64,000 nucleotides of DNA, from the NCBI GenBank assembly GCA_947095585.1, contig OX352763.1, positions 20,695,462 to 20,759,461 of the forward strand, written 5' to 3'. Below the pieces are notes generated by a model. That model did no database searches. It was not told the origin of the DNA and saw nothing but the letters and a program-made list of their open reading frames with translations. The stretch comes from Nephrocerus scutellatus. Lineage: Eukaryota; Arthropoda; Insecta; Diptera; Pipunculidae. Shown piece by piece: positions 1-11,999 of the stretch; position 1 is the stretch's first letter; each line of letters begins with the position of its first letter. The translations under genes and the position numbers were made by a program.

Positions 1-130
1 CTTTCCATATCACTATTATCCACAGGCATTCAAAACACAAGCTCATGAACATCCCCCCTTTTCTCCTCCTTTTCCTTAACGCCCATGCTGAGCCAAGCAT
101 ATAGCCGAGCATTATAACGATGCGAACCCT
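1..130 (+). mobile_element. 3' end of a CR1-like non-LTR element (fragment)
   Basis: The first ~60 bases match 24738-24800 at roughly 80% by eye, around the shared string CACAGGCATTCAAAAC. In the second copy this stretch follows recognisable CR1-like reverse transcriptase sequence, so it is the C-terminal tail and 3'UTR of that family. The rest of the element lies left of the window. Family naming is inference. Confidence 0.5.
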
Positions 131-1680
131 TATCATGCGTGCGCGAATTATAAAAATAATAAAGAGGTTAACAAGCAGCGAGATAAGCATTCCACCACTC
201 GAAGTGTTACCAATTTAAAATTCTGTATTTTCGTAGGATAAGAATTTTGGCTTAAATTTTAATATCAAAAATGTGAAGATAATGAATCAGTTGAATTGTA
301 ATCAACCATTACAAGACACAATAAATGTTACAGGCTCTTTTCATAGATCATATGAAGAAATAATCCCATCACAACATCAGAGATAATCGGATCAGCAAAA
401 TTTGAAAAAAATTCTTGACGACTCATAACTCTGTAAAATTATTTAGCATTCCTGCAGTCATAACGTCACAATTTTTTTTTCCTTTTCAATTCAAAGAGCG
501 AGGAGAAAAAAAGGAATTGTGACCGTTTTGGGAAACAAAAAACTAGTAGGTTTGTTGGAAAAATTAAAAAAAAAATCTAAGTAATGCCGCAACGCTAACA
601 AACCGCGTCAGTGTTATGTATGCGACATAACTCACATGCCAGGCTCAATTCCCACAGTAACGCAACTGCCTACCTTTACCTGCGCTGCGCACTACTCGTA
701 ATTCCAATTTAGAAATCTCATCCCAACGTAATCCCAGGATTATGATGAATCCGAGTTCGAATCCGAAGTCCGAACAATTAAACTTTGCCAAATTGCGCAA
801 TGCAATTTTTCGTTCATTCATTTCAGGTTCTTCCGGAATGTTGCGATTTGTTTTCCATTGTTTGTCCTTGCCGTGAAATGTTCACACTTCGCTAGATATA
901 AACGAAGGTAAACAACAAACAAAAACATGCAGGATGTTGCCACCGGCAGCCGGACTGACTTCCTTACATCAGCAGATCGCATCCTATCAGAGCAAACAAA
1001 CAAACAGACAGACACAGTTCCAGAATTGCACCAAAAAGCAACGAAATTGATCGACCTTTTGTGATACCATCTCGATATCCCTTTTCATATTAGGACGGAC
1101 ACAGTACATCACAGGGTAAAAAATGTTTCTGCTGTTCTACTGTTCTGCGCTCTGTTCACTGTCTTGTTCAACAACAATGGCAACAGTAATAATAAAAAAT
1201 GTGTTTTCTCCTAAAATTACAAGATACGAGTACATACGCCGGTATACGGGCATTTGTAGTGATATCTTAGAGGGAAGCTATCGAAAGGAGTTTGTTGTTT
1301 TCTTCCACTTTTTTTGTTTGCTAATATTTTTTGTTTATCTTTCACGAACGGTACATAATACACGGTACAAGTATTACAAGTACCACAGATCATCTGTACA
1401 TGTATGGAATTGGAGATAAATGCACAAAAGAATCCTTGTTTTCAGCATTTCACGATTACTTTTATGTACAAATCGTAGTGTTGGTTATTTGCTCATTCCT
1501 TTGTACCTGAGGGAAATACTAGTCGAACAGAGTGTTCTAGTTCATCGGGGACTGTACTATTCCGAATAGAAATTAGGTCATTTTTGCAATAACAAGCTCT
1601 AATTGTGTCTAAAAAAGGAAACTTTCTTGAAATCATTCAAAATCTAAAAATGTTGTTCCGCTTTGCAAATTATAAATTTA
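131..1680. other. AT-rich upstream DNA, no gene recognised
   Basis: No protein-family motif, splice-flanked exon or repeat could be recognised. A 98-codon open frame at 1123-1419 (+) has no recognisable domain and a low-complexity hydrophobic composition; it is probably chance. Confidence 0.5.
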
Positions 1681-1689
1681 TGTACAGAG

Positions 1690-2155
1690 AAAGTTATTTA
1701 TCGAACAGGTTGGCATACTGCACTTAATGTTAGTATTTATTATTAGAATACTTTGACAAATTATTATAAACTTATACAACTTATACAAATTTACTTTGAA
1801 ATTCGGTCGTCGATTCGCGCAACTTCTAGATGATCTCGTGATATTTATTGCGCATACAATCGTAGATCTATTCAAGCCATCCATCAAGTTGTATATAGAT
1901 TTAATACCAGATACTCTCTAAATGATGCATTAACTCCAATACACAGAAGGAATGAGAGCACTGAAGAGCGTATTGCCGCTGTAAATAAAAGTGTGGTTGA
2001 AGATCAAATTTTATCGATTCGTCTTCGGTCGCAGGAATTGGGGCTTTGTTCGTCCACAACGTGGAAATGCGTCGCTCTTTTGCCGTTTGGGCTCTAGAGC
2101 AATTGGAAACTGACCTCTTGTATTATCGCAAAGTTGTATTTTTAACGAGTTTTTC
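1690..2155 (+). pseudogene. mariner-like (DD34D) transposase relic, N-terminal half
   Basis: In shifting + frames the segment reads like the DNA-binding half of insect mariner transposases. One stretch near 1960-2040 resembles the pre-catalytic linker (SVVEDQ, then RSQELG). A second at about 2067-2130 reads RRSFAVWALEQLETDLLYYR, which matches the block just before the first catalytic Asp. The block carrying that Asp is not preserved. A frameshift separates the two stretches, and DNA from ~2160 is of other origin. Function is lost. Confidence 0.75.
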
Positions 2156-2159
2156 AACC

Positions 2160-2252
2160 CTATATCACGCATTGGCTTTATATTTCGGTAATAAGACCGG
2201 TGTGGTGGTCTGGTGGACTGCCTTAGCCACCCCAACCTAACCTTACCTAACG
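2160..2252 (+). mobile_element. LOA-like 3' end with CCTAA-type tail
   Basis: This short piece contains a GGTGGTCTGGTGGACTGCC stretch and ends in AACCTAACCTTACCTAAC. Imperfect CCTAA repeats also terminate the LOA-like fragment at 10709-11195 (other strand) and appear near 49450. It could be coding (it can be read as VVWWTALA, as in LOA reverse transcriptases) or 3'UTR. It abuts the mariner relic directly. Confidence 0.4.
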
Positions 2253-2259
2253 ATGAGAC

Positions 2260-3550
2260 TTATTGTTGATTTAACAGCAAAATTGCAGCATATGAGATCA
2301 ATCCACATCCATTACATCCAGAAATATGCAAATGCCTTGGAGGCCACAGTGGTTCATGGTATTTGTAATATTACAACCTGCAGTACTCGAAAAAGCTGCT
2401 CAAAGTTGGATGTCCAGTATGTCCTTCCACGGTGGCTATATGCCAAATATCACTTTCAGGTATTAATGCCATATATTGTTCCTTCCAAGGAATAAAATAA
2501 TTTGATTAAATTTAAATTTGTTGTGGTATTTTTTATAATTTTAAGTTCTATTGGTCCTAAAGGAGGACCCTTTATTACAGTAGTTGTTGTGTCGAATCAC
2601 TTACTCGGATCAAAAGTTATTATTTGCATTAACATCACGCTCAGTGTCCTGTTGATGAACTTTTTTGCCTCTTCCACGACATACACATATCTTTCAAGCA
2701 CTTATTTCCTCAAGTAGTGGCATCATTTATGAACTGTATTCGAATCACAAAGTACAAAAATACAAACGCAATAATGCGATTGCCTTCATTTTGCCTGAAA
2801 AATCGAAACAACATTTACGTGAGAATAAAATGTTTGCATATTGAATCATTAGGCGTTACACTGATACTGGAACTGCATTTCAAAACGCCATGGAAGCGAT
2901 CATACAAAAACAGCAAAATCATCAAAAATGGTCCGAAATTTACACTAAAAACTCCACGTAACAAGAGACAACAAAATTTGCTTAAAGTCTAAACCTAGCA
3001 AGCATAAAGCGCACACTGAAACCCTTCGTAATATTCTCGACAGACTTTTATACGATGAACTCTTCCATAATATGGTCCATTCTGAAGGCTAGGATCCAAA
3101 GTCATCCTGTCTCTTCTCTTACAGATCCGATCATAGAATTCGGTCAGATGAGAACAAGCTAGATTATCAGCATTATAGCGTCAATAGTTAACGAACGTAT
3201 CCAAATGTATTAGTTCCAATTCCTACATTTATGGTGATATTCATTGGGCGATATTCTAATTTTCGCCTATCAACGTGGTCTTAATCCACAGTCGACCCAA
3301 TATAACTCTTGTAGCAGACCCTAAAAAAAGGCTTAACGAAGTCCAGATCAACATTAGCAATATATTCATCAATTCATAGCTGGTATATAGGGAAATAACC
3401 ATACAATGATATGAGCTTTACAGAGTAATGTCTAAATTTTGTGATTCAACAAAGAAAATGCATTATACTCCTTCTTAGACATTGCAGAAGACTTCGATAT
3501 CTAATCGATATCCTTCGATAACTCGTCTGTCATCATACGATGTAAATATG
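2260..3550. other. no gene recognised
   Basis: Short open frames of 60-91 codons on the + strand (2253-2992) have no recognisable motif. The stretch 3000-3550 may hold further decayed transposon sequence upstream of the mariner relic, but nothing could be identified. Confidence 0.4.
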
Positions 3551-3554
3551 AACA

Positions 3555-3910
3555 ACAACAAGGTCATGACCACAGATTTTTGAGATGCACGCGGTGTCAT
3601 TCACATCGATAACGTAGAAAATGGTAAAACAATCACCAGACACAATCATTCAGAGCTTTTGGACAAATTCAACAATCCATAAATTGCGCTACGAATTGCT
3701 ACCCCAACCAGCATATCATTTCAATTTAGGCCACTGTGACTATTTCTTGTTTCCAAACCAGAGGAAATGGCTGGGCGGTAACAGATTTTGATCTAACGAA
3801 AAGGTCATCACTGAATCAAACGCCTATTTAAGGGGCCTTGAGAAACTTGAAAGGAATAAAACAAATTGGAAAAACGCTGAACTATATGTATCGATCTTAG
3901 AGGAGATTAT
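3555..3910 (+). pseudogene. mariner-like transposase relic, C-terminal half
   Basis: The + strand reads like the catalytic C-terminal half of a mariner transposase: a KVMTTDF..DARGVIHID block at about 3562-3612, then CDYFLFPNQRKWLGG at about 3735-3780. In family members the Asp of the (C/S)DYFLFP block is the third catalytic Asp. Stops and frameshifts interrupt it. The sequence differs from the other mariner relics here, which read PPRSCDLTPLDYFLWG at this site, so it belongs to a separate mariner subfamily. Confidence 0.75.
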
Positions 3911-3929
3911 GTTGAGAACTAAAACGCTT

Positions 3930-4860
3930 GTCTTTTATGCAGATGGAGCCAAGAAGTGGTACTCAGGGTCAATCCGAGTAGGGTGCTCTGGTCTTCTTCA
4001 CTAACAAAAGGAAATTTGTGGGCATGCAGCTCATCACCCTTAACAGAGTGGAGATTGCTGTCAGCAAAGAGGTCAAATATCTAGGACTGCTATTTAATAA
4101 AAGCCTGCTATGGAACAAAGACTAACAAGCAGTTCTATTAAAAGCAATAAGAACGCCCACCGTGGTGTAGAAGAGTAACAGCCAAATCGTTGGAAGTAAG
4201 CCCCAGAATAATTAACTTGATATACACCATGATATTTATACCAATGATAACCTAAGGAGAGGTTACATGAGAAGAAAGGACTTAGCAAGAAGAGCAAGAA
4301 AAATTCTAGGGACCATCAGCCAGTGTTTTAATAACAGGTGTGCATGAAAGAGTGGCAAGCGAAAATAGAGCATTGTTGGCGACATCACGAACGCCAGGGA
4401 AAGTGAACTCACTTTCAGGCAAAAGTTAGACTTCAAGAAAAACGTTCAAGTCAAATTGAGAACCAACAAAGAATTTTGGTCTTAAAATGAGTACCATATA
4501 TATCCGAGAGCCGTAAAGTTATGTACTGATGGATATCATGTGATAACCTGGTACGAAAGCTTTACTTCAAAAAAAAAACTTTCAAGTCAATCTGATTACT
4601 CATAAGAAATCCAGGTCTGAATCTGAATACCAAATGTACCCAGGAGGCATAAAGTGTTCAGATCGATCAAATAAAGAAGTAGGCACTGCGTTTAGGGAGT
4701 CCCTCGGCCAATGACCAAGTACTCCGAAACAATGGTACAGGTGCTCGCACTTTAATATAGAAAAAATGTACATGCCGTAGAGTATTGCCATCATGTCGGA
4801 CAACCAAACAGCAACAAGGGTCCTGAATGCATGAATGCATTTTCAAATGAAGGCTGGTGG
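3930..4860 (+). pseudogene. LOA/I-like non-LTR retrotransposon relic (RT thumb + RNase H)
   Basis: Around 3960-4130 the + strand reads NPSR, TNKRKFVGMQLITLNR and then EVKYLGLLFNKSLLWNKD, typical of the RT palm/thumb boundary (KYLGL.F). It continues into a thumb with INLIYTMIFIPMIT. From ~4490 an RNase H-like part is recognisable (YPRAVKLCTDG, later IMSDNQTA). Two diverged copies of a ~90-bp segment (4430-4520 and 4562-4660) suggest an internal duplication. Many stops and frameshifts are present. Confidence 0.7.
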
Positions 4861-4864
4861 AGAG

Positions 4865-6990
4865 AGGTGGATTACATCTTTGAACGTTTTGAGCTGTAAT
4901 TTTTTTAAGATATTTCTTTGGTTAAATTTACAGTGATAGGCATTAAAAGAGGAAAAGTTTCACCGACAATCTATGTACAAGCTATGCAGCGACATCGATT
5001 CAGTTCAGGAAAAGTCTGTGCTTTAGATCTTTCTAGTTGTTACTTGAGACCTAAAGACCTTGCGAACTGGGAGGGCATTTTGGCAGCGCTCGAGTAAGTC
5101 AATAAATATATTCCAATTATCATTTCTTTTTCAAATTCTTAACCGAACGTGAAACTTTCTCAGAAAGGTACCATTTGTCGTTTGTAAATTTAATTATGGG
5201 TGAGATTTCTATCTAAGTTAATTTTTATCGACCGGGGGGTTAAGGTTAAACAGCAAGTGTACCAAGGAAAGGTGAAAATGATCCAATGGGCACAGAAACA
5301 ATTCGGAACCAAATATAGGACACAGGACGTAGGCAACAGGACTCAGCATTATATCACTGAGGAATGATTTTCTCGAGCTAAACATTTTGATTTAGATTAT
5401 GTCCCCAACTATGGTGTCTGCTCTTCTTGAACGCCTATATCCACCTAATGGTTGTTGTATACAGTTGCAATTGTTTCACATAAATCGAAGCACAAATTTT
5501 TGATTATTTGGGTAGTCCCTCAAACACATTCCATCATGAAACGATTATCTGCTATTATTTTTTGCCAAAAATGTCTACATAAGATGACCATCAGGCAGTC
5601 TGTTATTATCCGAAGAACAGAAACCAATACTCCATAACCAAGAAGAGAAACAACATTTTTTGGAACAACCTTGGCAGCAGCAATTTTCTAGGAATAAAGG
5701 TTTAAAGGATCACCTCCCAAACGCAAATATAAATACGTGAGATTTTGACAAGTACCCTTATGCCGGGAGACATTTCACCGACGATGCCATAAGCTCTTTA
5801 ACGCTCTCCGCAGTGAACAGTCACGGCAAGCGTGTTTAAGCTGGCTTAAGGTAATTTGGGCTTGGCGGCGTCCTCACATGACTTTGCGGCTTATTCCATT
5901 CCACTAACCCCGTTGTACAAGTATATGCGCAGTGCGGTATTGGGGTTTCTTTTTGTTGAAGCGCTGCACATACTCGTATCCCAGTCTAAAATTCCCATCT
6001 CTACGAAACAACAAAAATGATAGATGACCGTTTAGTTTAATTATGAGCTTCAGCAGGAACATCTTCGAGATTAGTGTGCTCCGTTTTGTGTGCGTTCGAG
6101 AGGAAATTGCTTTCGGAATTAATTCTTCGTTTGTTCTCCACCTGATGCGAGCTGCGAACAACAGACTAAAGCACAGAAACTCAACCGCCAAGCAGACGGA
6201 TACAAAGGACGTCTGTTGATGGATCTGCGCAGAAGCCTGGACAAAAAAAATGAAAAACTTCCATCCCATCATTGTGACGAATCCATTTGGCGGTGGTGAC
6301 TCAGGCGACATTAAGCCGCCCTTAAATGCACAATTAAAGTTCCTGAATGCGAAATGATTTCGCCATCTCTGTGATCGAATGGCCTCCAATCTGGTCGCGC
6401 TTTTATTACCAAAATACATGCGTTTTAATGCTGAAATTCCAGTTAAAATTCCATAAATTGCTGTAGCTGTTGGCCTTCATCTTCTTCTAATCCGTTTATG
6501 GCTCATTGTGCATGCGATGCCCATCAGATCAGTGGCACAGTAAAATCAACAACAACGATTTACCGCATGCAATAAATCTGCAATGGGGAATAATTAATTT
6601 TGGAATTTCCGCCGATTGTGTATCATGAGCATCACTATCTCTCCGGCTGTTGTGGGAAAGTTCTTTCTAGGTTTTCTTATTCTTTCCACATTTTTATTGT
6701 TGGAAACTTTCAAGGACTTTTTGAAAGTATCAGCGAATTGCACATATTATTAATTTTAAGATTTGATGTCATGTAATAGCAAGCAACTAACAGAGGATTG
6801 TTAAGGGGGGACTGCTGCAAGTTGATTCACTGATTTTTATAAACTGACACCGTTATAGAAAAATTAAAAACTTTAATGAAAATACCATCTATTCCGCTAT
6901 CTAAAGGTTTACCAAAAGAACCACAGTATACCGGGATGTGTTGACTACCGGCATGTAGTTAGTTGAGTTCGATGATCTAAAATTTACAAA
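4865..6990. other. no gene recognised
   Basis: The longest open frame here is a 171-codon minus frame at 5904-6419. It has no recognisable domain, signal peptide or exon borders and is treated as chance. Nothing else is identifiable. Confidence 0.4.
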
Positions 6991-7059
6991 ACATTGAAAC
7001 AACTTTGGTTTTTATTTTATTTTTTACCAAAAAACCTTATTGTTGGTAGAAGCCAGGCA

Positions 7060-8270
7060 AGGCAAAGCACATGGTTTACCGAAGATACCTGGAGGCGGAT
7101 TGAAGAACGTAAGCTACTTAAAGCTCGTATTTTAGATACCCCATCAGCAGTTAGGATCGAGCTAGAGTCCCTGTATCGAAGCAAAATGAGAGAAGTGCAG
7201 CGTAGTGTAAGACATGACAAACGTAATCATATTAACAGCCTGGTCTCGGAAGCAAAGGAATCAGCGAGCAGGTGCGATAGCAGAACCGTTTACAGAATCG
7301 CCAAAGAGCTGACAGGTGGTCACAGCTCTTGCCAACATCCGCCGAAAAGGGCTAGATAGTGATGTACTCCTTTCAGATGAGGATCAGCTCAAGCGATGGA
7401 AGGAGCATTTATCTACGGTCCTTAACCGTGTATTCGCCAACGATATGCACGATATCAAACAGAGCTGCGGGAAGTAACATTTTCCCGAATTCGCACCTCA
7501 ACTCCCAGTAAAGATGAGATCGCTACCGCGATTAACGCACTAAAGAACGACAAAACGGTAGGACTAGTTGCTATACCCGCAGAGCTTCTGCGTGTCGCTT
7601 CAACGACATCCGCAGAGCTTTTATATCCAGAAAATTTCCCCGACGATTGGATGAAGGGAATAAATGCCAAGCTCCCTAAAAAAGGTAGTCTTATGGACTG
7701 GAGAGGAAACGCTAATAGCGTTCTTCCTGCAGTTGCAAAGGTAATAGCCAAAGTAGTACTTGAGCGAATTAAGGAACATCTGGAAGATACACTCGATGCC
7801 GAGCAAGCAGGTTTCCGCGCTGGATCCTCCTGTGTCGACTAAATCAAAACCCTGCGGATCATTATTGAAAAGTGAGTTGAATTCCGGTCCCCACTGCACC
7901 TGCTGTTCATCGATTTTGTGAGGGCGTTTGACAGTGTCAACAGACAGGTTGTCTAACTCGCCTTGAGCAGGAGAGGTATACCCGATAAACTAATAGCTAT
8001 TATTAAAGCAACTTATGGTGGCTCATGTGCTGCATAGAGGAAAGCTGTCAGAGGAATTCGAGATCCTAAGTGGGATACGACAAGGTTGCATTCTATCGCC
8101 GATACTTTTTTTGTTGGTGATTAGCGATGTACTTCGCGCAGCTTTATCTACTGGAAACGGAGGAATTCGTTGGACTCTTTCATCTCAACTCAAACATCTG
8201 GACTACGCTGACGACGTTTGTTTACTCTCAAACAGGATTATGGAGCTACACCAAATGACAATCTGATTTC
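7060..8270 (+). pseudogene. RTE-like non-LTR reverse transcriptase relic
   Basis: The segment begins with the linker upstream of RT (WFTEDTWRRIEERK at ~7072, basic VRHDKRNHIN at ~7207). The RT follows in shifted frames: TPSKDEIATAINALKND near 7505, KLPKKGSLMDWR, EQAGFRAGSSC near 7800, motif A FIDFVRAFDSVN near 7907, GIRQGCILSPILF near 8073 and LDYADDVCLLS near 8200. Both Asp of the YADD box are present. At least three in-frame stops (near 7840, 7873, 7953) and an early frameshift inactivate it. It ends where an opposite-strand LOA relic begins. Confidence 0.85.
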
Positions 8271-8281
8271 GTTCCTGGTGC

Positions 8282-9110
8282 TCATTTTGACTTTAACGTT
8301 TCAACGTTTTGAAGCTTTTGCAACATGTTATCACACGGCATGCTGGCGAACGAAATCTGTTTAGCTAGTAATTCCACTATTCCCTTTGTCCTACCATCCG
8401 TGAAGCAGCCTACATTGCTCAAACGTAACTTGATTTCCTCAGATTTGCTCTCTACCGCTATATGAAGTGGGATAAGCCCAAGAACTGCTTCCATAACCGC
8501 CGTGGGGCAGGTTCCCATGGCCCCTGTAATTAAAACACATACCAGCTGCTCCAATTCCCATCTCGTGGTTGGCTTGGTTCTATTTGCCCATGCCACTGCG
8601 CCAAAAGTAATCATTGGAATAACTATCATGGTGTATATCCAGTGCATTATTCTGTGACCAACTCCCCAGGATTTTCCTGCCACATTTCTGCACACCATTA
8701 GATTTTTGCAGTTGTTGGTGTTCATTCAATAGCAGTCTACTATCAAATATCAGTACAAGGTATTTAAACACTTTGCTGATAGTAACCTCTTCTCAAATTA
8801 AAGTAACCGGGTGCATTCGCCCCACCTTCCTTCTTTTGGTGAAGAAAATCGGTGTGGTTTTGTTTGGGTTTACACTCAGTCCCACTTCTAGGCACCATAT
8901 GCTCGTCGTTGTTGGTCCGTTTTGGGTTATATCACAAAGAAGTTTCTCGAACTTTCCTCTAGCCACGATGACTATATCGTCCGCGAAGCCTTGTGCACAA
9001 GTCTTTGCGCCTCAGTTAGTCGCTGAAGTAGTTCAAAGTACCGTAACAGCTACGGTCAAAAAGGTTCACCTCGCAGCTGTGATCATTTTTCCAAGATGTT
9101 TAAAGACCAG
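8282..9110 (-). pseudogene. LOA/I-like non-LTR reverse transcriptase relic
   Basis: On the minus strand the FADDIVIVARGK catalytic box lies near 8970-8990, followed by GLSVNPNKT, FFTKRRK and FKYLVLIFD. A 147-codon frame (8725-8282) carries the thumb: WGVGHRIMHWIYTMIVIPMI, then LVCVLITGAMGTCPTAVMEA. Both catalytic Asp are present, but a frameshift separates palm from thumb and the 5' part is missing. It is inverted relative to, and directly abuts, the RTE-like relic. Confidence 0.85.
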
Positions 9111-9159
9111 ATGTGCAAATATACGACAATGAATGTGAACAGTTATGACACTCGTTTCG

Positions 9160-9420
9160 TCTATATATTCCAGATGTCTTCAGGCTGTAACTTAAGAACC
9201 TCATAAGGAGTTTTAAGGGTTGTCAAGAATAAGTAAACATTAATTGTTTTTTGTAACGCCGTCAATTTCGCATTCAGTGTTGGTTCAAAGTTCGTCTCTG
9301 GAGTATTAGAAAAAGCTCCAAGGAAAAAATTCCAGAGGCGTCGAATCACATGATCGAGGAGGAACAAAGTTGCCCAATACAAACTCCTCGTTTATAGCTT
9401 TTGTAACAATTGTGTTAGAT
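9160..9420 (-). pseudogene. mariner-like transposase relic, C-terminal end
   Basis: Minus-strand translation near 9378-9315 gives NFVPPRSCDSTPLEFFPW, a degraded form of the PPRSCDLTPLDYFLWG block that holds the third catalytic Asp of insect DD34D mariner transposases. The 73-codon open frame over the same stretch is in another frame and is not the transposase frame. Confidence 0.6.
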
Positions 9421-10580
9421 ATCTTTTCAGAAAGTATCCCAACCAGTCATCACCAGCCCTCTTCGCTCGAAAAGATTTCCTTGATTTTCTACACTAACTA
9501 CACTAACTACAGTTGCTCTTTTCTTTCAGTTTTTTTAATTTAAAATTTCCCTTGCCAGATGGTAAATTGTGAGTCAGAGCCTTAAGGTGTGGGCTTTTGA
9601 AGCTATCCACCATCCGGATTCAATTAAATTTGCAGTTGCAGGGAACATTCTCTGCACATGAAATTCAGACTTTTAGGCTGTTATCTTTGCGTAGAGCAAT
9701 CGGTCTATCTATAATGAATGGTTTTTACTTTTTAGGTTTAAAAAAAACTTCACATAAACAAAAATTAACCGAATGTTTAAAGGTATAAGCTTCAACGATT
9801 GCTTGGAAGTTTTAAGAATGTCGTTGTATTCCATAATAAAAAGGAATGATGGTAAAAAAGATAAAGAATTAATTTTCAGACTTCAAAAAGAGTAAGAAAC
9901 CCCCAAATTTATTAATTTTACTAAAAACATCTGATTGATTTATAAAGCCTCTAATGGCCACCTTTATACTTTAACTCACAGTACGAACAGTCTCCCAACA
10001 TTGCCTTGCATCGTAAATCTCTTCATTACAATGTGAATTTCGGTAATTAATTCGAATTTAATTAAGTAAAAGCCTAAACAACCTGACCGTAAACTGTTGT
10101 ACGAGTGTATAATATCTCTACGGGGAAATCTGTAGTGGTCAATAATTTCAGAGGGCTTTCATTCGTCTTCAAATATAGGTACTAGAGATTCCTCCAAAAC
10201 GTGCCTCTAATCAGATTGACCGAAACATTTTTCAATTCCAACCAACTGGGCAGAGGTCATATACTCGTAAATCTCACAAATTGGATGGAATGAGAAATTA
10301 ATCAACATTCGTTCGGACCGAAACGCATACAATTCAATGCAGATACATATTATGTCTTAGATGCACAGATCTGGTATATCAAGAAAAGAAGAAGCAGAAA
10401 GAATAAAGAATAAATCCACCTTTTGAGGCAAGGCAGAGAAATACAAAAATTAAAATTCAATTTTCGTTTTAGTGCATCTAGACTATTGACAGCCTAGTAG
10501 TATCTTTATCTATTCTGTTCTTGGTTTGGTTATATACTTCTAATCAACGGTATAGGTGGTTTCATTCGTTTTTTACCTAA
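9421..10580. other. AT-rich DNA, nothing recognised
   Basis: No coding motif, repeat or splice signal of note was seen. A 63-codon + frame at 9597-9788 has no recognisable features. Confidence 0.4.
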
Positions 10581-10581
10581 A

Positions 10582-11226
10582 CAGTACAACCTCGGTTAAC
10601 GCAACCCTCGATGAGCGCAACTCCTCGATTATTGCAGTACCAAAATTCTTATAATTGTTGGCCCAACTCTGAAGAATAAAACAATCCCATCTTTAGTGTA
10701 CTAAAATCCTAGTTAGGTTAGGTTTAGGTAGTTAGGTGAAGGTGGCTGTCAGTGTAACCGACACACTTAGACCAGTAAGGGTCCATTGTCTTAATATACG
10801 GATCAGGAAAAATTCCTTCCACCTACTCGATGAACCAATTAGGTAGAGCTTCGTATGAAGCGTAGGAGACAACCAATGTCAATGTTGATGAGATCATAAG
10901 TGTCGTTGTCGTCGTTGGGAGAGGGGTGGACAAGTACAGAGAAGATGGACGATGGTCTCATCCATGCAGCTTCTGCAGAAGTCATTAGAGAAGACTCCCA
11001 GCTATCCGAGAATATACGGATATCCTTAATGGATATGACCTTTGTCTTCAGCCAAGACAAGGCTTCACTGATTGCCATAATTTCAGCCTGGAAAACACTA
11101 CAGTGATTTTGAAGACGGAAAGAGAGGATAAGATTTCGTTTTTGTGAGAAAACACTGCAAGAATTTGTGACTCAGTTTTTGCAACAGCCCCGATTTCTAT
11201 TAATTGCGTTAACCGAGGTCGTACTG
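10582..11226. mobile_element. pogo/Tigger-like MITE with 23-bp terminal inverted repeats
   Basis: The left end (10582-10604) reads CAGTACAACCTCGGTTAACG followed by CAA. The right end (11204-11226) is its reverse complement with a single mismatch. The pattern CAGT...ACCTCGGTTA is typical of pogo/Tigger-type termini. The right flank begins with TA and the left flank ends in AA, consistent with a mutated TA target duplication. No transposase coding is visible. Most of the interior is occupied by a LOA-like fragment on the minus strand. Confidence 0.75.
10709..11195 (-). pseudogene. LOA-like element fragment (RNase H to 3' tail) inside the MITE
   Basis: Minus-strand frames read SVFQAEIMAISEALSWLKTK and then DIRIFSDSWES, which match the QAE..AI.EAL and FSDS blocks of retrotransposon RNase H. 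The sequence then runs into a 3'UTR with TGTCGGTTACACTGACAGCC and finishes in CCTAAACCTAACCTAAC at its low-coordinate end. A related 3'UTR occurs at 49380-49465. The piece is 5'-truncated, internally frameshifted and non-functional. Confidence 0.75.
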
Positions 11227-11999
11227 TACAATAAAATGAACAAAAAAAAACATCCATCAGTCACTATCCACTACCAATAACCAAAAACGAGCATCTATTC
11301 ATCTGTAAGATACATGCTTGTCTGAAGTATCCGACTAAAAGATACTTTTCAACAGCATTAATCCGCGACACTAGCACCGCCATCAAATTTCTAGCGACGG
11401 ATGCCGGAGTTAAATGAAAATGGGATAATTTCGTCTCAAGTCGTCTGCACAAATTCTGGATTCAAACCCGAACGGACGGACAGACAATAACACAAAGACT
11501 GAATCTGATTCAGTCGAACATTTCGAAATCCAATTGAAGGGGAATTGGATTTTCTCCATGTCCAACTAGAGCGTTGTATGAAGGAAAACACACGCAAACA
11601 TATGAGTTGGAGTTGGATTCGCGTCGGCGTACTGAAGATGAGTGTTACAGATCTGTAAAAGGGGAATCGAGAGGAGAAATTCTGTTTGGTTTCTTCTCTA
11701 TACAAGATAGACTCTCTTAAAATACAATCCAAGAGCTGTGTGAAGCTGCTGAGCAATAATGGTTTACAGTTTACAGAACACAGAAGCATAAGGACGTGCT
11801 TTTCTCCAGCAGCCAAGGGCACTTCTGCACGTGCAATGTGCTCAAAGGTAACCTCTACCTTGCTTCCAAAGGTTATTCAATGGGCTGGCTGGTCTTTAGT
11901 CTGCAATCTGCATCTGCATCAGCATTCAGATACAATGTGATTTCTTCATTCTCTTTTCAACATTTCTCTTTAGAAAGAGCGATACTCTAATCGCTCTAT
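11227..11999. other. gene-proximal upstream DNA, nothing identified
   Basis: Overlapping 84-128-codon frames on both strands (11436-11940) have no recognisable domain. The sequence lacks transposon motifs and may be promoter-proximal regulatory DNA; that is inference from position only. Confidence 0.3.

Noticed and set aside
5904..6419. 171-codon minus-strand open frame, the second longest in the window
   Set aside because: No recognisable domain, signal peptide or splice borders; composition looks like translated non-coding DNA.
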